Under the pieces are notes generated by a model that had not been told where the DNA came from, searched no databases, and saw only the letters and a program-made list of their open reading frames with translations. The position numbers were made by a program, and so were the translations under genes. From Neobacillus soli NBRC 102451 (lineage in GTDB: Bacteria > Bacillota > Bacilli > Bacillales > Cytobacillaceae), in the NCBI RefSeq assembly GCF_001591665.1, contig NZ_BCVI01000024.1:1-39360 (forward strand): a DNA stretch of 39,360 nucleotides. The letters are read 5' to 3'. Every line of letters starts with the position of its first letter. Position 1 is the first letter of the stretch. Shown piece by piece: positions 6,865 through 15,142 of this stretch.

Positions 6865-7616
6865 TGAATGCGAAACGGGCCTTCAGCTTTCTATTGGTGT
6901 TTTTCACCTTTTTTCTGTGTGCTGCAAATGCACTTGCTGAGGATGTCCAAATTCCTGCTCCCGTTGGAGATATTTATGTTCAGGATTTTGCCCATGTGTT
7001 AAACGAAACAGAAATAGTACAGTTAAGAAATTTAGGCAGATCCATTGATGACCAAACAACGGCACAAATTGCAGTTTTGACAGTTAATACAATCGGAGAA
7101 CAAGCGGTTCAGGAATTTGCCAATAAGGCTTTTCGGCAGTACAGACTTGGAAATAAGAAGGAAAACAATGGGGTCTTGCTTGTTTTAGCCATGAAAGAAC
7201 GCAAAGTTTGGATTGAGGTAGGTTATGGACTCGAAGGTAGACTTCCAGACGGAAAAACAGGGCGAATCCTTGATGAAAATGCCGTTCCATATCTAAAAAG
7301 TCAACAGCCGAATAAAGCGGTAGTCCAAACGTATAAAGTATTAGCAAAAGAAGTTCTTGCTGAATATGGCAAAGAAGGCGTAGAAAGTGAAGCAGGTCAG
7401 CAAACGACAGGGGATAAGGGAATTGGGATTCCCGCTTGGCTGCTAATTATTATTGTCATTGTTGTTGTATTTTTGGATTTTAAGTTCTTTGGCGGTACAC
7501 TCACATATCTGCTACTTTCGATATTATCCCGTGGCGGCAGAGGAGGAGGCGGTGGCGGGTCCCGTGGCGGAGGAGGCGGTTCTTCCGGCGGCGGAGGCGC
7601 AGGACGTGGATGGTAA
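6864..7616 (+). CDS. TPM domain (YgcG-like) membrane protein with Gly-rich tail
   Basis: A 250-residue protein with a signal peptide (hydrophobic to about residue 24, probable cleavage after ANALA), then a TPM domain at about residues 30-155. The domain includes DQTTAQIAVLTVNTIG and an ERKVWIEVGYGLEG segment. One transmembrane helix (about 191-212) follows, then a short tail almost entirely of glycine, arginine and serine. The TPM domain is found in plant thylakoid TLP18.3 and in bacterial YgcG-type proteins linked with LemA; membrane protein quality control or repair has been proposed, without a clear bacterial activity. Start and stop overlap with lemA indicates translation coupling. The Gly-rich end is usual in this family. 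Confidence 0.88.
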   Translation: MNAKRAFSFLLVFFTFFLCAANALAEDVQIPAPVGDIYVQDFAHVLNETEIVQLRNLGRSIDDQTTAQIAVLTVNTIGEQAVQEFANKAFRQYRLGNKKENNGVLLVLAMKERKVWIEVGYGLEGRLPDGKTGRILDENAVPYLKSQQPNKAVVQTYKVLAKEVLAEYGKEGVESEAGQQTTGDKGIGIPAWLLIIIVIVVVFLDFKFFGGTLTYLLLSILSRGGRGGGGGGSRGGGGGSSGGGGAGRGW

Positions 7617-7668
7617 TCCCTTCAACTTTTTAACCTTTATGTTTAAATCTTAAGTACCTACCCATTCG

Positions 7669-7693
7669 ACTCAGCCTTAGGGCTGGGTTTTTG
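7669..7693 (+). terminator. Intrinsic terminator after the lemA operon
   Basis: CAGCC at 7672-7676 and GGCTG at 7681-7685 form a short stem, extended by weaker pairs, around a TTAG loop and followed by five T residues. Confidence 0.7.
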
Positions 7694-7715
7694 TATGTTT
7701 GTGAAGTTATTCGCA

Positions 7716-7731
7716 TGGTGTCAGGCACCAC
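7716..7731. repeat. GGTGTCAGGCACCAC repeat, single copy
   Basis: The 15-mer GGTGTCAGGCACCAC at 7717-7731 is identical to 18499-18513. With the preceding T it forms a small hairpin by itself (TGGTG and CACCA around TCAGG). It lies ten bases upstream of the sigma-W type -35 element. Confidence 0.6.
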
Positions 7732-7741
7732 AGCAAAAAAG

Positions 7742-7767
7742 TGAAACTTTTCCTCCATTTTATCGTA
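7742..7767 (+). promoter_or_regulatory. Sigma-W type (ECF) promoter of the yknWXYZ-like operon
   Basis: TGAAAC at 7742-7747, a 16-base spacer and CGTA at 7764-7767 match the sigma-W consensus TGAAAC-N16-CGTA exactly, 46 bases before the first gene. In B. subtilis the yknWXYZ operon belongs to the sigma-W envelope stress regulon, which supports both the promoter and the gene calls. Confidence 0.8.
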
Positions 7768-7813
7768 TACTTAATAGGAATATTTTACATAAGTGGAAGC
7801 AGGGGTGTTGAAA

Positions 7814-8485
7814 ATGGAATTAGAAAAAGAAGTGAGTACACCGAAAGAGAACCCGAGTTTATTGGGAATGTTTACGAGTCCGGGTCAGCAGTTTGAGAGG
7901 ATTAGAGAAAAGCCAAAAATTTGGGTGCCGCTAATTATTGTTAGTATCCTCTATGTGTTTGGAACAATCTTTATGGCACTATCAATGGATGAGTCTATTT
8001 TAGCGGGCCAGGATATACCAGAAGATCAAAAAGAGCTTATTTTGATGATTACTAAGATAACGGTTGCGATTACTGGTATCGTATCGCCGATTTTCGGAGT
8101 TCTTATTACTAGTGTCATCCAATTAGTTATTGCAAAGATTGCTAGTTCAGCTGTCACCTTTAAACAGTTATTTTCTATGAATACTTTTATCATGATTATT
8201 GGGGCCGTGGGGCTTATCTTAAATATGGCATTAAGGTTTGGTATTGGAGGAAAGCCAGAAATATATATTACAAGTTTAGCAGGGGTACTGAATCAGGATA
8301 AAGTCAGCGTCCTAGGTTCAATTGAGGTATTCGGAATCTGGGGAGTGATATTGACGGCACTTGGGCTTCATAAAACAGCGCAGTTTTCTAAAGGGCTGGC
8401 ATGGACAATTGCAATTGCCTTCTTCTTAATTGGGATTGGCTTTAGCTTGGTTGGGACATTATTTCAAGGGGCGCCGAAGCTATAA
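7814..8485 (+). CDS. yknW: Yip1-domain membrane protein, YknW-like
   Basis: A 223-residue protein with a short polar N-terminus and about five transmembrane helices typical of the Yip1 domain; the conserved entry segment is GMFTSPGQQFERIREKPKIWVPLII. In B. subtilis YknW is the Yip1 component that acts with YknXYZ to protect against the SdpC toxin. The ATG at 7814 has AGGGGTG six bases upstream; a GTG at 7793 in the same frame has no good site. The stop overlaps the yknX start (TAATG). Assignment to YknW rests on domain, gene order and the sigma-W promoter rather than on a full alignment. Confidence 0.82.
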   Translation: MELEKEVSTPKENPSLLGMFTSPGQQFERIREKPKIWVPLIIVSILYVFGTIFMALSMDESILAGQDIPEDQKELILMITKITVAITGIVSPIFGVLITSVIQLVIAKIASSAVTFKQLFSMNTFIMIIGAVGLILNMALRFGIGGKPEIYITSLAGVLNQDKVSVLGSIEVFGIWGVILTALGLHKTAQFSKGLAWTIAIAFFLIGIGFSLVGTLFQGAPKL

Positions 8486-9612
8486 TGAAAAAGAAAACGT
8501 GGATCGCATTGGGTGTTATAAGCTTGGTCATCATTATGATTGCTGTCAGCGTTTACCGCCAGGTTTTTGCAAAAGGACCTTCAGTAAGAACGGCAGAAAT
8601 CACTCAGGAGGAAATCTCCTCCCTATTGATGATTCCAGGAACAGTAAAACTTCAAGAGGAACAAATCGTTTATGCCGCCCCTGATAAAGGGGAGCTAAAG
8701 GAACTGCTAGTCGAAGAAGGCCAGACAGTCAAGAAAGGGACCGTCTTAGCCAAGCTCCAAAATCCTCAGTTGGAACTTGAAATTGAGCAAAATAAATTAT
8801 CAGTCGAATCGGCAAATTTAAAAATTGAACAACTTGATATGCAAATCAAACAGGTAAAAGAAAAGGAAAAAACTTTAGCTGATCAGGTTGGTAAAAAGGA
8901 AGCGAAGAAACAGTTTGCTCCTGAACTTGAACAACTTGATATGCAAAAAAAGGTAGCTAATATAGAACTAAAGCAAACTACACTGCAAAAAGATATGATT
9001 AGCAGGCGCCAGAGTGAATTAGAGATTAAGAGTACAATCAACGGTGTTGTGCTCTCAGTGAAAAAGCCGGCCGCATCTTCGATGGATGCAGCTAATCTTG
9101 AACCCATTTTACATATTGGTAAGCTAAATGGAATGACCGCAGGGGGACTGCTGTCTGAATATGACACATTGAAAGTAAACAGTGGACAGAAAGTGATATT
9201 ACGTTCAGATGCCGTGCCGGGCCAGGAATGGAAAGGTGAAATCACCAATATTGCCATTCTCCCACAACAGAATCAAGCAAGCTTGCAAAATGGCAGCCAG
9301 GCTGTACAGTATCCTGTTACAGTAAAAATTTCCGGTGACACGAATGCGTTAAAACCAGGCTTCCAGGTCATTATGGAGATTGAAACGGATAAAAAGACAG
9401 CGATGGTTCTCCCAATCGATGGGTTGCATGATGATGGAGATCAGCCCTATGTTTATCTTGTAAAGGATGGAAAAACTCACAAAAAGAATGTCAAAACGGG
9501 TATCACGTCAGGGCAGAAAATAGAAATCCTTGAAGGTATTTCACAAGGAGACCGCGTCATCATAAAGGGACCGTCCAATATGAAGGATGGGTTGGAAGTG
9601 ATAGTCAAATGA
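8485..9612 (+). CDS. yknX: HlyD/MacA-type membrane fusion protein, YknX-like
   Basis: A 375-residue periplasmic-adaptor type protein. An N-terminal anchor (about 5-25) is followed by a first lipoyl half (about 50-95, with LKELLVEEGQTVKKGTVLAKL) and a coiled-coil hairpin (about 95-175). A second lipoyl half and beta-barrel domains (about 185-375) complete it. In a monoderm bacterium it sits outside the membrane and works with the ABC transporter encoded next. In B. subtilis YknX pairs with YknYZ and YknW in toxin defence. The start overlaps the yknW stop by one base and the last four bases overlap yknY (ATGA), so the operon is tightly coupled. Confidence 0.88.
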   Translation: MKKKTWIALGVISLVIIMIAVSVYRQVFAKGPSVRTAEITQEEISSLLMIPGTVKLQEEQIVYAAPDKGELKELLVEEGQTVKKGTVLAKLQNPQLELEIEQNKLSVESANLKIEQLDMQIKQVKEKEKTLADQVGKKEAKKQFAPELEQLDMQKKVANIELKQTTLQKDMISRRQSELEIKSTINGVVLSVKKPAASSMDAANLEPILHIGKLNGMTAGGLLSEYDTLKVNSGQKVILRSDAVPGQEWKGEITNIAILPQQNQASLQNGSQAVQYPVTVKISGDTNALKPGFQVIMEIETDKKTAMVLPIDGLHDDGDQPYVYLVKDGKTHKKNVKTGITSGQKIEILEGISQGDRVIIKGPSNMKDGLEVIVK

Positions 9613-10301
9613 TCCGGCTAGAATCCATCACAAGATCATTTTTGCTTGGAAAAGAAAGTGTCCATGTCTTAAATGGAATTAGCCTCTCGATTCAGTCAGG
9701 TGAGTTCGCTGCCATCATGGGTCCGTCGGGTTCAGGGAAATCGACTTTGATGAATATCATTGGCTGTTTAGATAAGCCGACTGAAGGAGAATACTACCTT
9801 GGCGGCGAAAATGTTTCGCATTATAATGACAAGGAATTGGCGCGGGTAAGAAATCAATCGATTGGTTTTGTGTTTCAGCAATTTCATCTACTGCCGCGCT
9901 TGTCAGCATTAAAAAATGTCGAGCTGCCGATGATCTATGCAGGGGTTTCAAAAAAGGAGCGTCAGGCCCGTGCTGAAGAGGCATTAATGAAGGTAGGACT
10001 AGCTGATCGGATGAACCACCTTCCGAATGCCCTCTCCGGTGGACAAAAGCAGCGTGTTGCCATTGCTAGAGCGATTGTCAATCAGCCAAAGCTAATATTG
10101 GCGGATGAACCAACCGGTGCCCTTGATTCGAAAACGAGTATGGACATCATGGAACAATTTAGAGAGCTTAATGCGGAGGGTGTTACAATTATCGTCGTTA
10201 CCCATGAATCAGAAGTGGCGGAATATGCAAACAGAACAATTTTGGTCAGGGATGGAATGATTCAGTCTCCTGCTGTGTTGGATAGGGGGCCAAGCATATG
10301 A
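9609..10301 (+). CDS. yknY: ABC transporter ATP-binding protein, MacB/LolD type, YknY-like
   Basis: A complete 230-residue ABC ATPase. Walker A is GPSGSGKST at residues 38-46, the Q-loop is in FVFQQFHLLPRL, the signature is LSGGQKQRVAIARA, Walker B is LILADEPTGALD and the H-loop histidine is in VVTHESEVA. The close spacing and the LLPRLSALKNVELPMIYAG segment are typical of the MacB/LolD export class that works with FtsX-type permeases. It overlaps yknX and yknZ by four bases each. It powers the YknXYZ exporter, probably extruding or neutralising a peptide toxin at the membrane. Confidence 0.92.
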   Translation: MIRLESITRSFLLGKESVHVLNGISLSIQSGEFAAIMGPSGSGKSTLMNIIGCLDKPTEGEYYLGGENVSHYNDKELARVRNQSIGFVFQQFHLLPRLSALKNVELPMIYAGVSKKERQARAEEALMKVGLADRMNHLPNALSGGQKQRVAIARAIVNQPKLILADEPTGALDSKTSMDIMEQFRELNAEGVTIIVVTHESEVAEYANRTILVRDGMIQSPAVLDRGPSI

Positions 10302-11491
10302 GTTTTTCAGAGAATCTTTTAATGGCGTTAAGCTCTCTCAAGGCACATAAGATGCGCAGTATTCTGACGATGCTAGGGATTATTATTGGTGTGGCGGCAG
10401 TCATTATCGTGGTGGCAATTGGTCAGGGCGGGGAAGCGATGCTTAAAACACAGATTACTGGTTCGGGAAATACGATTGAAATGTTTTATCAGCCTTCAGA
10501 TGAAGAAATGAAGGCAAACCCAAATATATTCCAACAGGCCCCGTTTAAACAGGAAGATATTAGGGCGCTGGAACAAATACCGGAAATTAAGCGGGTGGTC
10601 GCATCAAGCACTAAATTGTCATCGGCGCGATTTCAAAAGGACACCGTTGATGTGTCTACAACAGGCATTAATCAGGCCTATATACAGTTAAATGAGTTGA
10701 AAGTAGAAAAGGGAAGGAATTTTTCAACCTCTGATTTTCTAGGTGGCAGGCGTACTGGTATCGTTAGCAGCAAATTTCAGGAGGAATTTTTTAAGGGCGA
10801 AAATGCTGTTGGAAAAGTTATCATGGTGGCCAATCAGCCAATAGAAGTCATCGGTGTCTTAGAAAAGCCAACCGGCCTCCTTTCATTTGGTTCGATGGAA
10901 GTTTATCTTCCTTTCCAAACTTGGAGAAATATTTACGGCAGCAGTGATTTTACCCAGGTAACACTTCAAGCTGCATCTGCTGAACAGCTGCAGGTTGCTG
11001 GTAAAAAGGCAGCCAAGCTTTTAAATAATAGGCATAATACGGAAAAATCCTATCAGGTAATCAATATGGAAGAAATTGCCCAAGGAATAGGTCAGGTTAC
11101 AAAAATAATGACCTTAATTATTGGGAGCATTGCTGGTATTTCCTTATTTGTTGGCGGGATTGGTGTCATGAATATTATGCTCGTTTCCGTAACGGAAAGA
11201 ACAAGGGAAATCGGGATTCGAATGGCACTAGGTGCAACACGGGGACAAGTATTGACACAATTTTTAATTGAATCAGTGACCCTAACCTTAATAGGCGGTA
11301 TTCTGGGAATTTTCCTGGGCTGGGGAACGGCGACAGTGGTCAGTTTCTTTGCAGGCTGGCCATCCTTGGTATCATGGCAAGTAGTGTTAGGCGGAGTGTT
11401 ATTTTCAATGGTCATTGGCGTTGTATTTGGACTCCTTCCGGCCAACAAGGCCTCCAAATTAGATCCGATTGAGTCACTTAGGTATGAATAG
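10298..11491 (+). CDS. yknZ: ABC transporter permease, MacB/FtsX family, YknZ-like
   Basis: A 397-residue permease. One transmembrane helix near residues 20-42 follows the LKAHKMRSILTMLGIIIGVAAV pattern of the family. A large external MacB periplasmic-core domain (about 45-240) and three helices in the FtsX domain (about 270-390) follow. Conserved FtsX features include GGIGVMNIMLVSVTERTREIGIRMALGA and the closing PANKASKLDPIESLRYE. It forms the transmembrane part of the YknXYZ machine. ATGA overlap with yknY and GGGGG upstream set the start. A weak stem (GCGGT 11491-11495 with ACCGC) after the stop could be a terminator but has a poor T run. Confidence 0.9.
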   Translation: MSFSENLLMALSSLKAHKMRSILTMLGIIIGVAAVIIVVAIGQGGEAMLKTQITGSGNTIEMFYQPSDEEMKANPNIFQQAPFKQEDIRALEQIPEIKRVVASSTKLSSARFQKDTVDVSTTGINQAYIQLNELKVEKGRNFSTSDFLGGRRTGIVSSKFQEEFFKGENAVGKVIMVANQPIEVIGVLEKPTGLLSFGSMEVYLPFQTWRNIYGSSDFTQVTLQAASAEQLQVAGKKAAKLLNNRHNTEKSYQVINMEEIAQGIGQVTKIMTLIIGSIAGISLFVGGIGVMNIMLVSVTERTREIGIRMALGATRGQVLTQFLIESVTLTLIGGILGIFLGWGTATVVSFFAGWPSLVSWQVVLGGVLFSMVIGVVFGLLPANKASKLDPIESLRYE

Positions 11492-11640
11492 CGGTGAAAG
11501 AAACCGCCCGAGTTTTGTAGGTCTTTGTCGAAAGTAAAGTGAAGTACACACCTTATGGTTTGCAGATTAAGAACAATATGATAAAATAATTATTGAAATA
11601 TTCAGTTAACAAGTGTCCCTTTGTTATCTGGCCAGAATGA

Positions 11641-11684
11641 TAGTTTAGAAGGAGTCGAGCTGAGCATGGAAACAGTGAGTTTAG
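11641..11684 (+). promoter_or_regulatory. Candidate TRAP (MtrB) binding site over the trpB start
   Basis: Seven UAG or GAG triplets lie at 11641, 11646, 11652, 11657, 11662, 11677 and 11682 (first base of each). Spacers are two or three bases except for a 12-base gap over the start codon. TRAP binds up to eleven (G/U)AG triplets spaced by two or three bases, and in B. subtilis it represses translation of trpG, trpP and ycbK through sites over the ribosome binding site. Here the triplets cover AAGGAG (11649-11654) and both sides of the ATG. A chance GA-rich run around a Shine-Dalgarno sequence is the alternative. Confidence 0.42.
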
Positions 11685-12832
11685 AAAGTAAAGGTTATTT
11701 TGGAGAGTTTGGTGGGAGCTTTGTACCTGGGGATTTGCAGCAGGTGATGAATCAATTAGAAGAGCAATTTTTGCGGTATAAGGATGACCCGGAATTTATT
11801 GAGGAATTCAATTATTATCTAAAAGAATATGTAGGTCGCGAAAATCCATTAACGTTCGCTGAAAATTTAACGAAGCAAAATGGCGGTGCAAAGATATATT
11901 TGAAACGAGAGGATTTAAACCATACAGGTGCCCACAAAATTAATAATGCGATTGGGCAAATATTATTAGCAAAACGAATGGGTGCAAAGCGGATCATCGC
12001 AGAAACTGGAGCTGGCCAACACGGTGTTGCAACGGCCACTGCCTGTGCGATGTTTGGAATGGAATGTATTATTTATATGGGCAAGCTGGACACAGAGCGT
12101 CAAGCACTTAACGTCTTTCGAATGGAGTTATTAGGGGCCAAGGTTGTGCCGGTTGAAAAAGGGCAGGGCCGCTTAAAGGATGCCGTCGATGAAGCCTTGG
12201 GTGACTTGGTGCAAAACTATCAAAATACCTTTTATTTATTAGGTTCAGCCGTTGGACCGCATCCTTATCCGACAATGGTGAAGCATTTCCAAGCGATTAT
12301 CAGCGAAGAATCAAAGCGTCAGATCCTTGAAAAAGAAGGCAAGCTGCCAACTGCAGTGATTGCCTGTACAGGTGGTGGAAGTAATGCCATCGGTGCGTTT
12401 GCCCACTATATTAACGAAAAAGATGTTCGTTTAATTGGGGTTGAACCAGCCGAAGCACCAACCATGACTGAAGGGGTCCCAGCTGTTATCCATGGTTTTA
12501 AATGCTTAACATTACTAGATGAATTGGGCGAGCCTAAACCAACGTACTCCATCGCTGCCGGATTGGATTATCCTGGTGTAGGTCCAGAGCACAGCCATTT
12601 GAAAACAAGCGGCAGAGCCGAGTATGTGACAATAACCGGACAGGAAGCATTAGAGGCGTTTCAAGTGCTGAGCAAGACAGAAGGTATTATCCCGGCACTT
12701 GAGAGCTCCCATGCGGTTGCCTATGCAATAAAGCTTGCAAAGGAATTGGCTGCTGAAGATGTGCTGGTCGTGAACCTTTCCGGCCGCGGTGATAAAGATG
12801 TTGAACAGGTATTTAAAATGTTGAAAAAATAA
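11666..12832 (+). CDS. trpB: Tryptophan synthase beta subunit, stand-alone copy
   Basis: TrpB joins indole and serine to make tryptophan using pyridoxal phosphate. The 388-residue product is full length, with the PLP lysine K91 in HTGAHKINN, the phosphate-binding GGGSNAIG loop, the catalytic Glu in [11 protein letters not shown] and the C-terminal SGRGDKD. No trpA or other trp gene is beside it, unlike the usual trpEDCFBA operon, so this may be a second, free-standing trpB that works with indole from elsewhere or with a distant TrpA. The ATG at 11666 has AAGGAG 11 bases upstream; a TTG at 11621 in frame is less likely because the protein would gain an atypical tail. A strong terminator follows. 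Confidence 0.93.
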   Translation: METVSLESKGYFGEFGGSFVPGDLQQVMNQLEEQFLRYKDDPEFIEEFNYYLKEYVGRENPLTFAENLTKQNGGAKIYLKREDLNHTGAHKINNAIGQILLAKRMGAKRIIAETGAGQHGVATATACAMFGMECIIYMGKLDTERQALNVFRMELLGAKVVPVEKGQGRLKDAVDEALGDLVQNYQNTFYLLGSAVGPHPYPTMVKHFQAIISEESKRQILEKEGKLPTAVIACTGGGSNAIGAFAHYINEKDVRLIGVEPAEAPTMTEGVPAVIHGFKCLTLLDELGEPKPTYSIAAGLDYPGVGPEHSHLKTSGRAEYVTITGQEALEAFQVLSKTEGIIPALESSHAVAYAIKLAKELAAEDVLVVNLSGRGDKDVEQVFKMLKK

Positions 12833-12838
12833 TCAAAA

Positions 12839-12867
12839 GGACGAGCGAAAATGCTCGTCCTCTTTTT
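12839..12867 (+). terminator. Intrinsic terminator after trpB
   Basis: GGACGAGC at 12839-12846 pairs with GCTCGTCC at 12853-12860 around a six-base loop and is followed by TCTTTTT. Confidence 0.92.
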
Positions 12868-12959
12868 ATATTTTTAATCGTGCTACAAAGAATTTTTCCT
12901 TTTTAGAAGAATATATTTAAGAAGATATTGGACGGTATTTATGAACAAAGGGGGCAGGT

Positions 12960-13580
12960 ATGTATAGGAAGCGAATAAAATTCTATCTTAATTTTAATAG
13001 GTCAGATGACATGTTTTTTTATAAGCGCGTTTGTTTCATTACCTTTGGTGCTTCTCTTGTTGCAATTTCCTTACAATTATTTTTGGTGAAAAATTATGTC
13101 ATTGACGGTGGAGTGATTGGAATTAGTATTATACTTTCCCATATCACTAGTCAGGAAATAGGTTTGTATTTATTGGTTTTGAATACCCCCTTTTTCTTAA
13201 TCGCCTATTCATACCTGGGAAGAAGGTTTCTTATGCTGAGCCTTTTTGCCATCCTTGTGTTATCAATTGGAACGTATATATTAGAACCAGTTCCGGTCTT
13301 AACCCATAACCCAATTTTAGTGATTATCCTTGGAGGTATTTGTTTAGGTTTGGGGGTGGGAATAACGATTCGGTTTGGCGGTTGTTTAGACGGGACAGAG
13401 GTGTTGGCAATCTTGTTTAGTAAACGTTCCCCAGTTTCGATTGGACAATATGTTCTATTATTTAATTTTTTCATTTTTGGAATTTCAATTTTTATATTTG
13501 GTTTAAATGAGGCAATATACTCATTAGCAACCTTTCTCGTCGCCTATAGAACTATTGATTTTTCCATTCAGGCCCACTAA
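12960..13580 (+). CDS. YitT family membrane protein, short form without the C-terminal domain
   Basis: A 206-residue polytopic membrane protein with about five or six helices and the YitT/DUF161 signatures VIDGGVIGISIIL, GGICLGLGVGITIRFGGCLDGTEVLA and the closing AYRTIDFSIQ. Family members such as YitT, YqfU and YpjC are about 280 residues and carry a soluble DUF2179 domain after this point; here a stop falls exactly where that domain should begin. The frame after the stop closes again within six codons and I see no DUF2179 remnant. It may be a naturally short paralogue or a truncated one. Function of the family is not established. The start follows AAAGGGGGCAGGT. Confidence 0.82.
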   Translation: MYRKRIKFYLNFNRSDDMFFYKRVCFITFGASLVAISLQLFLVKNYVIDGGVIGISIILSHITSQEIGLYLLVLNTPFFLIAYSYLGRRFLMLSLFAILVLSIGTYILEPVPVLTHNPILVIILGGICLGLGVGITIRFGGCLDGTEVLAILFSKRSPVSIGQYVLLFNFFIFGISIFIFGLNEAIYSLATFLVAYRTIDFSIQAH

Positions 13581-13696
13581 AAGTTATCATCTGTTCAGTA
13601 AATGGATTTACATAAATCATAAAAAAACGCTCAATTAACCATGTAAAAGATATATCGGTTGGTACCAGAACATAGCCATTTAAGATGGACAATAGG

Positions 13697-13725
13697 AAAG
13701 AGGAAGGAAATAATCCTTCCTCTTT
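13697..13725 (+). terminator. Hairpin after the YitT gene, probable terminator
   Basis: AAAGAGGAAGGA at 13697-13708 pairs perfectly with TCCTTCCTCTTT at 13714-13725 around a five-base loop. The T run is short, but the stem is strong. Confidence 0.6.
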
Positions 13726-13996
13726 AACTGGCTGTTTTGTGTTTATTTAAAAAGCTACGGAGTACATACCGTTGTTCCCACCATTTAAAAGAGAAAAACA
13801 TTTATTAGATGCCGAGACTATTTTATTATACTGTGGGGATTGAGCGAATATTACTTGTAGGTGTAAGCTGCATATTGATTGATTAATATAAAGGATTCAT
13901 CCATGCTTAAGGTGTAGTTTTTTGGATGGAAAAATTAAGGTATGTTAAAGTAAGATAGAAGGATAAGGCATTTTACGTGAAAATGAGGTTTCGTTG
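13726..13996. other. Intergenic region before desK, no gene seen
   Basis: About 270 AT-rich bases. In B. subtilis the desaturase gene des lies directly before desK; no part of a desaturase coding region is visible here or elsewhere in the window. I could not pick a confident promoter. CATCCA near 13901 and TGGATG near 13923 form a loose inverted repeat. Confidence 0.5.
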
Positions 13997-15142
13997 ATGA
14001 TTAAAAGGTATATGACTTTCGGAAAAAATAATGGAATTGCTCCATATATTTGGACAATTCTTTGCATATTGCCATTTTACTTTATTTTCCAATCTCCGTC
14101 CACAATTCAAATCGTTGTTGGGATTTTACTTACGCTGGCGTTCTTTATTCTTTATCGAATAGCGTTTATTTCAAAAGGCTGGCCGGTCTATCTTTGGACA
14201 TTGATCCTGATTGGTATATCAATTACAGCAAACAGCCTGTTTAACTATGTTTATTTTGCCTTTTTTCTTGCCTATTTTATTGGCAATATTAAAGACCGGG
14301 TGGCATTCCTTACCTTGTATTTTATTCATTTAATTTGTACCTCCGCTTCCATTAACTATAGCATTGTGCTGCATGAAAAATTATTTTTACAGCAATTGCC
14401 CTTCGTAATCATCGTTTGGATCAGTGTCATCCTTCTTCCTTTTAGCATTCAGAATCGGAAAGAGCGAGGACAACTCGAGGAAAAGCTGGAGGATGCGAAT
14501 AAAAGGATTTCTGATCTGATCAAGGTGGAGGAGCGGCAGCGGATTGCCCGCGATCTTCATGATACACTTGGTCAAAAGCTCTCTTTAATTGGGTTAAAGT
14601 CGGATTTGGCACGAAAATTAATTTCTAAGGATCCGGAGCAGGCACGGCTTGAATTAAAGGATGTGCAGCAAACAGCACGCACTGCGTTAAGTGAGGTTAG
14701 AAAAATGGTGTCTTCGATGCGTGGGATTCGCTTGAAGGATGAAATCCTGCGTGTTAAACAGATCCTTAATGCCGCGCAAATCAACTTTTTAAGTGAAGGG
14801 GAATTCATCTTAACAAATGTTTCGTCGTTAACCGAGAATATATTAAGTATGTGTTTGAAAGAGGCTGTAAACAATGTGGTAAAACACAGTAATGCCTCGT
14901 CATGTGCCATTTCCTTAAAACAATCGTTGAAGGAAACAGTCATGACAATTCGTGATGACGGTGTCTTTAAGGGTGAACAAGAAATTTTAGCCGATGGTCA
15001 TGGTCTGATAGGCATGAAGGAACGGTTGGAATTTATCAATGGCAGTCTAGTGCTATTAATAAAGGAAGGTACGACCTTAATTATCAGGGTACCGAATGAT
15101 GTGAAATCAGGTTTAGGTAAGGAGGCTGGGAAAAATGATTAG
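13997..15142 (+). CDS. desK: Membrane-fluidity sensor histidine kinase DesK
   Basis: DesK senses ordering of membrane lipids on cooling and phosphorylates or dephosphorylates DesR. The 381-residue product closely resembles B. subtilis DesK over its whole length. It has a short N-terminus (MIKRYMTFGKNNGIAPYIW), five transmembrane helices within about residues 20-150, a signalling coiled coil (about 152-182), and a HisKA_3 dimerisation domain with phosphoryl site H188 in RDLHDTLGQK. A HATPase_c domain follows, with the N-box around ENILSMCLKEAVNNVVKH and the glycine box DGHGLIGMKER. The ATG at 13997 has GAGG at 13985-13988. It overlaps desR by eight bases. Confidence 0.95.
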   Translation: MIKRYMTFGKNNGIAPYIWTILCILPFYFIFQSPSTIQIVVGILLTLAFFILYRIAFISKGWPVYLWTLILIGISITANSLFNYVYFAFFLAYFIGNIKDRVAFLTLYFIHLICTSASINYSIVLHEKLFLQQLPFVIIVWISVILLPFSIQNRKERGQLEEKLEDANKRISDLIKVEERQRIARDLHDTLGQKLSLIGLKSDLARKLISKDPEQARLELKDVQQTARTALSEVRKMVSSMRGIRLKDEILRVKQILNAAQINFLSEGEFILTNVSSLTENILSMCLKEAVNNVVKHSNASSCAISLKQSLKETVMTIRDDGVFKGEQEILADGHGLIGMKERLEFINGSLVLLIKEGTTLIIRVPNDVKSGLGKEAGKND

